DNA of 40,300 bases from a virus. A program made the position numbers and the translations under genes. Below are positions 36,479 through 40,300 of the stretch, one piece after another; positions within the stretch are counted from its first letter, which is position 1, and the number at the start of each line of letters is the position of its first letter. The notes beneath the pieces are model-generated. The model searched no databases. It was not told where the DNA came from and saw only the letters and a program-made list of their open reading frames with translations. The DNA lies in the IMG/VR virus record IMGVR_UViG_3300036846_000513, positions 1 to 40,300 of that record; one strand, 5' to 3'.

Positions 36479-37522
36479 TTGAGCAAGCCTGAGCCCGCCC
36501 CAGGCATCGACCCGATCACAATGGCCCGCTTCCTTGTCATGCCGGGCTTGAATGACCTGATCGACGCCTTCTCCCGCATCCCCGAGGGGCCGATGCGCGT
36601 CAGCGTGATCCACATGGCGAAGACGTTGGCCGATCAATACAGCAGCGCCCCCGCTGAGTACCGGGCCGCCGATCCGCTCGCGCTTGCCGCTTCCACCGCC
36701 CCGCCTGGTGGCCTGACACAATTGCCAGAACCCAAGGTCCCCAAGATTCCCAAGGCCCTGGACGGTCCCGAGGCTGACGTGATCCGGCGCCGCAAGAAGG
36801 GCCAGCACCCGCAGCAGATCGCGGAGGAAACCGGCATCTATCGGGCCGAAGTCGCCAAGATCATCGCCGAAGCGAAGAAGGCGGGCGTGAAGTTCCAGAA
36901 CATTCGCGGCGCCCATGGCCGCCCGCTAGAGCACAAGGAATGGCACACCAGCCTAAGCACCATGACCGGCCAGGGCCTATCGCGTGTCCAGGCCGCCGCC
37001 TTGGCGCGTGGCATCAGCCCGGAAGAGTATCTGAAGCGGAAGATGCTCGCCGTGGACATGGCCATGAAGGGCGCCCACTACCCGGCTATCGAGACCGCGA
37101 CCCATACCGACTCCAAGACCATCAGCTTGTGGCTCAGCAACGCCAGGGCGGCGGGATTGAAGGTTCCCTATGTGGAACACGCGGAACGGCCCCAGGAGGC
37201 TCCGTCAGAGCCCGTCGCGGCCAAGTCCAACATCATCCGCCCGAGCCGGTTCTATGGCCCCTGGAGCGCCGTCCAGCACCGGCACAAGACCATGATCGCC
37301 AAGGCCGCTGAACGCCGGTCCATAACGCCCGAGGCATATCTGGACCTACAGGAGAGCGTCGTACGCCAGCGAATGCAGGGCGTGGCGCCGCTGGAAATCG
37401 CCAAGGCCACAGGCGAGAGCGAAGTGTTCATCAAGGACACCCTCGCCCACGCCAAGAAAGAACTCGGCGCCAAGTTTCCACCCTGCCCGAAAGGCTGGAG
37501 CGCGAAACGAGCGACGGCATAG
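36479..37522 (+). CDS. Multi-HTH protein with internal repeats, TTG start
   Basis: A 347-aa protein starting with TTG at 36479 (GGAGA 8 bases upstream). After an N-terminal part (residues 1-95) come three HTH-like units: VIRRRKKGQHPQQIAEETGI (about 100-145), YLKRKMLAVDMAMKGAHYPA (about 183-232) and YLDLQESVVRQRMQGVAPLE (about 285-335). Units two and three share a preceding 'aA.ARGISPEEYLK/ERRSITPEAYLD' segment, so they are a duplication of about 105 residues. Such a protein can bind several DNA half-sites. Target unknown. Confidence 0.65.
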   Translation: MSKPEPAPGIDPITMARFLVMPGLNDLIDAFSRIPEGPMRVSVIHMAKTLADQYSSAPAEYRAADPLALAASTAPPGGLTQLPEPKVPKIPKALDGPEADVIRRRKKGQHPQQIAEETGIYRAEVAKIIAEAKKAGVKFQNIRGAHGRPLEHKEWHTSLSTMTGQGLSRVQAAALARGISPEEYLKRKMLAVDMAMKGAHYPAIETATHTDSKTISLWLSNARAAGLKVPYVEHAERPQEAPSEPVAAKSNIIRPSRFYGPWSAVQHRHKTMIAKAAERRSITPEAYLDLQESVVRQRMQGVAPLEIAKATGESEVFIKDTLAHAKKELGAKFPPCPKGWSAKRATA

Positions 37523-37531
37523 GAGGATGAT

Positions 37532-37882
37532 ATGGCAGCACAGGCCACCGTAAGGCGTGCCGTCATCGACGGCGAACAGCGCGTGATCGTGGAGACTCCG
37601 GACTGGAAAGACACGTTCACCGAGCCGGAAGGCCGCGAAATCTATCAGCAGCTAAGCCAGATTTTTGCGCATCCGGAGCCGAGCGACATCGGCGAATTCA
37701 TGCCCTGGACGGGCGAGTCCTATGTCCACCAGCTTGCCGCCATGTTCACCCGCACGGCTCGCGAATTGGACACCCATTTGCCCGCGACCATCGAGGCCCT
37801 GGAGGCGACCCAGCAGGACGCTTCCAGCCTTCGCGCCCTTCACCGGAACCTCCGGCCTTTTTTACCGAGGGAGCTTAGCTGA
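37532..37882 (+). CDS. Hypothetical protein (116 aa)
   Basis: A 116-aa protein (MAAQATVRRAVIDGEQRVIV) with strands at the start and helices after (REIYQQLSQIFAHPEPSDIG, YVHQLAAMFTRTARELDTHL, LRALHRNLRPFLPRELS). AGGAGG lies 5 bases before the ATG, the best ribosome site of this operon. It is coupled to the excisionase-like gene by TGATG. Function unknown. Confidence 0.6.
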   Translation: MAAQATVRRAVIDGEQRVIVETPDWKDTFTEPEGREIYQQLSQIFAHPEPSDIGEFMPWTGESYVHQLAAMFTRTARELDTHLPATIEALEATQQDASSLRALHRNLRPFLPRELS

Positions 37883-38181
37883 TGGCTTGGACAAGTGAGG
37901 TTACTGGCGATTCCCGCTTTATCGGGCCGGGGGGGCTCATAAGCACCATGACACATGAAGATGACGAAGAAATCTCAGTGGCCGAGGCGTGCCACTTACT
38001 GAAGATCAGCAAATCCAAATTCTATGATCTTGTCAGGCATGGGGAGTTGCCGGTCCACAGGACTATCGGCGGGCGCCGTGGCGCCTGGAAAAAGGACGTG
38101 CTGGCCGCCCGCGACCGGGCGGCCCAGCAGCCCACACAACCAATCAGGCGGCCTTCGCCAAAGCGTCGGCCTGAGGTTTAG
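37882..38181 (+). CDS. AlpA/excisionase-like DNA-binding protein
   Basis: A 99-aa protein. Residues 30-75 form an HTH_17 winged helix: EISVAEACHLLKISKSKFYD, then LVRHGELPVHRTIGGRRGAW and a helix KKDVLAARDRA. The start at 37882 is supported by TGATG; an internal ATG at 37948 (MTHEDDEE) would give the domain alone. It is the last early gene and converges with the integrase gene, overlapping its 3' end by 38 bases. That is the classic place for Xis. It is my best candidate for binding the phased GACGTG boxes. Confidence 0.75.
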   Translation: MAWTSEVTGDSRFIGPGGLISTMTHEDDEEISVAEACHLLKISKSKFYDLVRHGELPVHRTIGGRRGAWKKDVLAARDRAAQQPTQPIRRPSPKRRPEV

Positions 38182-39487
38182 AAACGAATGCCGCCCAGGC
38201 GTTCAGAACCGTACGCCGGGCGGCGACATTGCTTTCGTGCAGGTAGGCCCGGCGCGCGGAATCCCCGACAACGTGAGCAAGGCAAAGCTCCAAAGTCTCA
38301 TCGTCATAGAGCCGCAGGCCCGTCGCCGGGTTGGTCTGCATTTCCGCCCAGGTCCGGAACGTCCCGCGCAGGCCATGAACAGACGCCGACCGCGCGCTCC
38401 CGTCGATCCGCTGGAGTTTCTTCGTATAGGCCCGCCGCAGGGTTTGGCGCAGAACGCTACAGTCCATTTCCTTGCCGCCCAGCGACGACGGGAAGATCAG
38501 CCCGGAAGCCGGAGCCGCCGTCAGATCGCCGCCCGGAACCATCGTTTGCAGGATTTCCAGGTGGCGCGTGCTGAGCGGAACGACGTGTTCGCCCACGCCC
38601 TTGATCTTCATTTTCCAGGCCGGAACCGTCCACGTCAGCCGCTTCAGATCGATTTCGCACCAATCAGCGCTCAGCACCGTTCCCGCCCGCGCCGCCGACA
38701 GCAGCAGCCATTCCAGGGCCAGGGCGTGCGGCGCCGCCCGGTCCTCGCCCCAGGTCCGCACCCGCGCCACAACAGCGCCGATTTCGCGCCAGGGGATTGT
38801 TGCGTGCGACACCTTGCGGATTTCCAGCTTGCGGATCAGCGAGCGCGCCCGACCCTTGAAGACAGCCGGGTTGACCGCATCCTCCGGCAGGTAGCCGCGC
38901 CCCGGCGCCGCGCACCACTCAAACAGGCGCACCAACTGACCTTCGACCTTGCGGCTCATTTCGCCGCCCGGCGCCCGCTCGCGGATGGCCTCAAGACAGC
39001 GCACCACATCGGTACGGGTCACGTCACGCGGGACCATGGCGCCCAGGCCAGCCGTCAGTTCCGGCTTCAGCCGGTCGATCCAGTTCCGATGATACTTGAC
39101 CGAGGGCGGCCCAATCACCGTCACCGCTTCCTTGGCCAGTTCAAAGACGGTTCGCTTGTCGGCCTTTTGAGCCGCCGCCATCAGGGCGGCTTTCGCGTCG
39201 GCCCTGACCGCCTTCGGGTCAACGTTGGCCTCTAGCATTTCCTCGCACTCAGCGCGTTTGGCGCGCGCCGCCTTCAGCCCCAGCTTGTGCGCCGAGCCCA
39301 AGGCCAGTTCCTTGTTCACGCCGCCGAAGCGGTAACGGTAGAGCCAGGACCGTTGCGTGCCGCCGCCGATGATGAGGTACAGGCCATCGCCGTCGTGGAC
39401 CTTGCCCGTCGATTTCGCGCCGGACTTGGTTTGGATTTGCGGCTTCGGGCCGAGGTACGCTGTGAAGGTTTTGGGTTCGATAGGCAT
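38144..39487 (-). CDS. int: Tyrosine integrase, P4 type
   Basis: A 447-aa integrase starting MPIEPKTFTAYLGPKPQIQT. Residues 1-95 are the DUF4102-type arm-binding domain (GDGLYLIIGGGTQRSWLYRY), 115-215 the core-binding SAM-like domain, and 225-430 the catalytic domain with R267 in SAARAGTVLSADW, H371 and R374 in HGLRGTFRTW, H405 in LAHVVGD and the nucleophile Y415 in RRAYLHES. Overlaps the excisionase-like gene tail to tail. ATG at 39511 is an alternative start. The likely attP lies just upstream. Confidence 0.9.
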   Translation of the reverse strand: MPIEPKTFTAYLGPKPQIQTKSGAKSTGKVHDGDGLYLIIGGGTQRSWLYRYRFGGVNKELALGSAHKLGLKAARAKRAECEEMLEANVDPKAVRADAKAALMAAAQKADKRTVFELAKEAVTVIGPPSVKYHRNWIDRLKPELTAGLGAMVPRDVTRTDVVRCLEAIRERAPGGEMSRKVEGQLVRLFEWCAAPGRGYLPEDAVNPAVFKGRARSLIRKLEIRKVSHATIPWREIGAVVARVRTWGEDRAAPHALALEWLLLSAARAGTVLSADWCEIDLKRLTWTVPAWKMKIKGVGEHVVPLSTRHLEILQTMVPGGDLTAAPASGLIFPSSLGGKEMDCSVLRQTLRRAYTKKLQRIDGSARSASVHGLRGTFRTWAEMQTNPATGLRLYDDETLELCLAHVVGDSARRAYLHESNVAARRTVLNAWAAFVSKPQADALAKAA

Positions 39488-39601
39488 GAGGTTTTGACCC
39501 CTAAATTGCACCCCCTAACGGGGCGCGGTTGAAGACCTTTTTGATTAGAGGGACTTACCGCCTGAGGTGCAATATGCCTTTTCAAATCAAGCAGTTCCGG
39601 G
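39488..39601. other. Integrase upstream region
   Basis: A 114-bp gene-free gap between the integrase start and the right repeat. It should hold the int promoter and perhaps integrase arm sites, but no clear element was seen. An open plus-strand frame from 39529 into the repeat has no family resemblance and is not called. This gap has no counterpart at the left edge because the window begins at the repeat. Confidence 0.4.
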
Positions 39602-39631
39602 CACGTCAGGGCATGTCAAAACACGTCAAAA
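39602..39631. promoter_or_regulatory. Three phased 10-bp boxes, right copy
   Basis: Identical to 1-30. Here the boxes lie 115-144 bases upstream of the integrase start, the place expected of integrase arm or excisionase sites. Confidence 0.65.
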
Positions 39632-39692
39632 ACCGCCGATTTTTCCTGCGCTGGGAAGTGGATAGCGTTGATTTTGCTGGGGAAATTAGATC

Positions 39693-39710
39693 GTGTTACC
39701 CGAAAAACAC
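39693..39710. other. Candidate integrase core site, right copy
   Basis: Same 18-bp inverted-arm sequence as at 92-109, between the integrase side of this prophage and the left arm of the next. If this is the hybrid junction of two prophages, strand exchange took place in or near it. Confidence 0.35.
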
Positions 39711-39868
39711 ACATACTAACCTAAGTGACCGCTTCGGTTCGTAATGTAGCTTCACGCTAGATCCCGGCCCCAAGGACGCCCGCATAACGCCGTTCAAAAC
39801 GCCGGAACAAGGTAGGCTGATTCTGAGTTGGCCCCGCGCCACCCGGCCCCAATGATTAGGGCCGAAAG

Positions 39869-39888
39869 AGTGTTTAACGTGAAACACT
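39869..39888. promoter_or_regulatory. parS-like palindrome, right copy
   Basis: Same 20-bp palindrome as at 257-276, with identical flanks although bases on either side have diverged. This supports constraint on the site. Confidence 0.6.
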
Positions 39889-39912
39889 TAGCGCCAGGCA
39901 GCGCGTCACAAT

Positions 39913-40134
39913 TCACCACCGCTCAAGGGTTTCGACTTCCGCAAAACGGACCAGCCGCACCGGCTTGCCTGACACGTCGCCGTGACGTCGGGCGATATGG
40001 GCCAGCCGACAAACCACGTCCTTGTTCATCGAAACGAGCGGAACCGCCGCCATCCCCATGCCTGGAAGAATGGCGCACACCGGCCCTTCCTTCCCGTCCT
40101 CTTCCTTCACTACCCAGGCGTACAGATCGCTCAT
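39913..40134 (-). CDS. Second copy of the conserved 73-aa repeat protein
   Basis: A paralogue of the 301-522 gene, differing in a handful of residues (SDLYAWVVKEEDGKEG at the start, RFAEVETLERW at the end). No HTH gene stands opposite it here. It belongs to the left end of the second prophage. Function unknown. Confidence 0.7.
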   Translation of the reverse strand: MSDLYAWVVKEEDGKEGPVCAILPGMGMAAVPLVSMNKDVVCRLAHIARRHGDVSGKPVRLVRFAEVETLERW

Positions 40135-40268
40135 GGGGCAATCTGTAACCTCGCCACAGGGCGGAATCCAGCGAGGCTCGAAAATCCAGGCCGTACAGCG
40201 CCAGGAGTCGTTTGGGCCACTTGGGTAGCGAACGGGGCGCGCGAGGCCCCCGGACGGCTTCCTGAGGG

Positions 40269-40300
40269 CTACTGTGTGGCCGTGTAATTGTAGCCGCTAC
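40269..40300 (-). CDS. Partial ejection-protein gene of the next prophage (C-terminus only)
   Basis: The last 32 bases of the window encode GSGYNYTATQ and a stop, identical to the end of the 936-aa protein at 880-3690. The gene runs off the window. This is direct evidence that another copy of the virion module follows. Confidence 0.8.
   Translation of the reverse strand, partial: SGYNYTATQ

Larger units (their letters stand above)
39602..40300. repeat. Right copy of diverged terminal direct repeat
   Basis: It matches 1-911 with few changes at first and more later, and runs to the window edge, where it is already inside a second copy of the ejection-protein gene. Where the left copy has 523-792 (HTH gene), this copy has only about 45 unrelated bases (40135-40180). 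It therefore marks the left end of a second, related prophage following in tandem. Confidence 0.9.

Noticed and set aside
38024-39235. Plus-strand frame of 403 codons opposite the integrase
   Set aside because: Antisense shadow of int; composition (Arg/Pro/His-rich) is typical of such frames.
39529-39744. Plus-strand frame of 71 codons crossing the right repeat border
   Set aside because: Crosses the probable att junction and the phased boxes; not matched at the left edge.
1-40300. Terminal redundancy of a circularly permuted phage genome as the cause of the repeated ends
   Set aside because: The two copies differ by many substitutions, indels and a whole gene, so they are not the same DNA read twice.
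1-40300. tRNA genes, insertion sequences, CI-type repressor with protease domain
   Set aside because: None was recognised on reading; a tRNA or profile scan would be needed to exclude them fully.

Overview
This window holds one nearly complete temperate, short-tailed (podovirus-like) prophage of about 39.6 kb, GC-rich, with the start of a second related copy at the right edge. The host is probably an alphaproteobacterium, perhaps Caulobacterales: the phage carries a homologue of GcrA, a cell-cycle regulator known from that class, and its unnamed genes look like those of alphaproteobacterial phages. The virion proteins are of the P22 kind (P22-like portal, N4gp56-type coat, gp4-like adaptor, gp10-like hub, several internal/ejection proteins). 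There is no tape measure, tail tube or sheath. Host assignment is inference.

Layout: (1) 1-911, a direct repeat that recurs, diverged, at 39602-40300. It holds three 10-bp phased GACGTG-type boxes, a possible integrase core site, a parS-like palindrome and a 73-aa gene; only the left copy has an HTH gene. (2) 880-19370, minus strand, virion module, from a small upstream gene and portal through scaffold, a GH16 glycoside hydrolase, coat, adaptor, tail fibre and hub to the ejection proteins. One plus-strand HTH gene sits inside it at 13360. (3) 19770-24077, plus strand, a cassette of about a dozen tiny genes of unknown function, split by four copies of a two-hairpin intergenic element. (4) 24083-32361, minus strand: TerL, TerS, a GcrA homologue, a primase-polymerase/helicase with iteron-like repeats beside it, an SSB-like protein, a RuvC-like resolvase and a Cro-like regulator. 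(5) 32362-32717, a divergent control region. (6) 32718-38181, plus strand: early genes including a C5-cytosine methyltransferase whose gene is also read in a second frame, several HTH proteins and an excisionase-like gene. (7) 38144-39487, minus strand: a P4-type tyrosine integrase.

How it may work: integrase with an AlpA/Xis-like protein would run integration and excision at the att region. The same phased GACGTG boxes lie in the att region and in the early control region, so one protein could control both recombination and early transcription, as Cox does in phage P2. Replication would start from the Prim-Pol/helicase locus; TerS/TerL package into a procapsid built from portal, scaffold and coat; the ejection proteins deliver the DNA. 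No classical endolysin, holin or spanin set was recognised. The parts least explained by known phage biology are the hairpin-punctuated small-gene cassette, the parS-like site in the terminal repeats, and the dual-coded methyltransferase gene.
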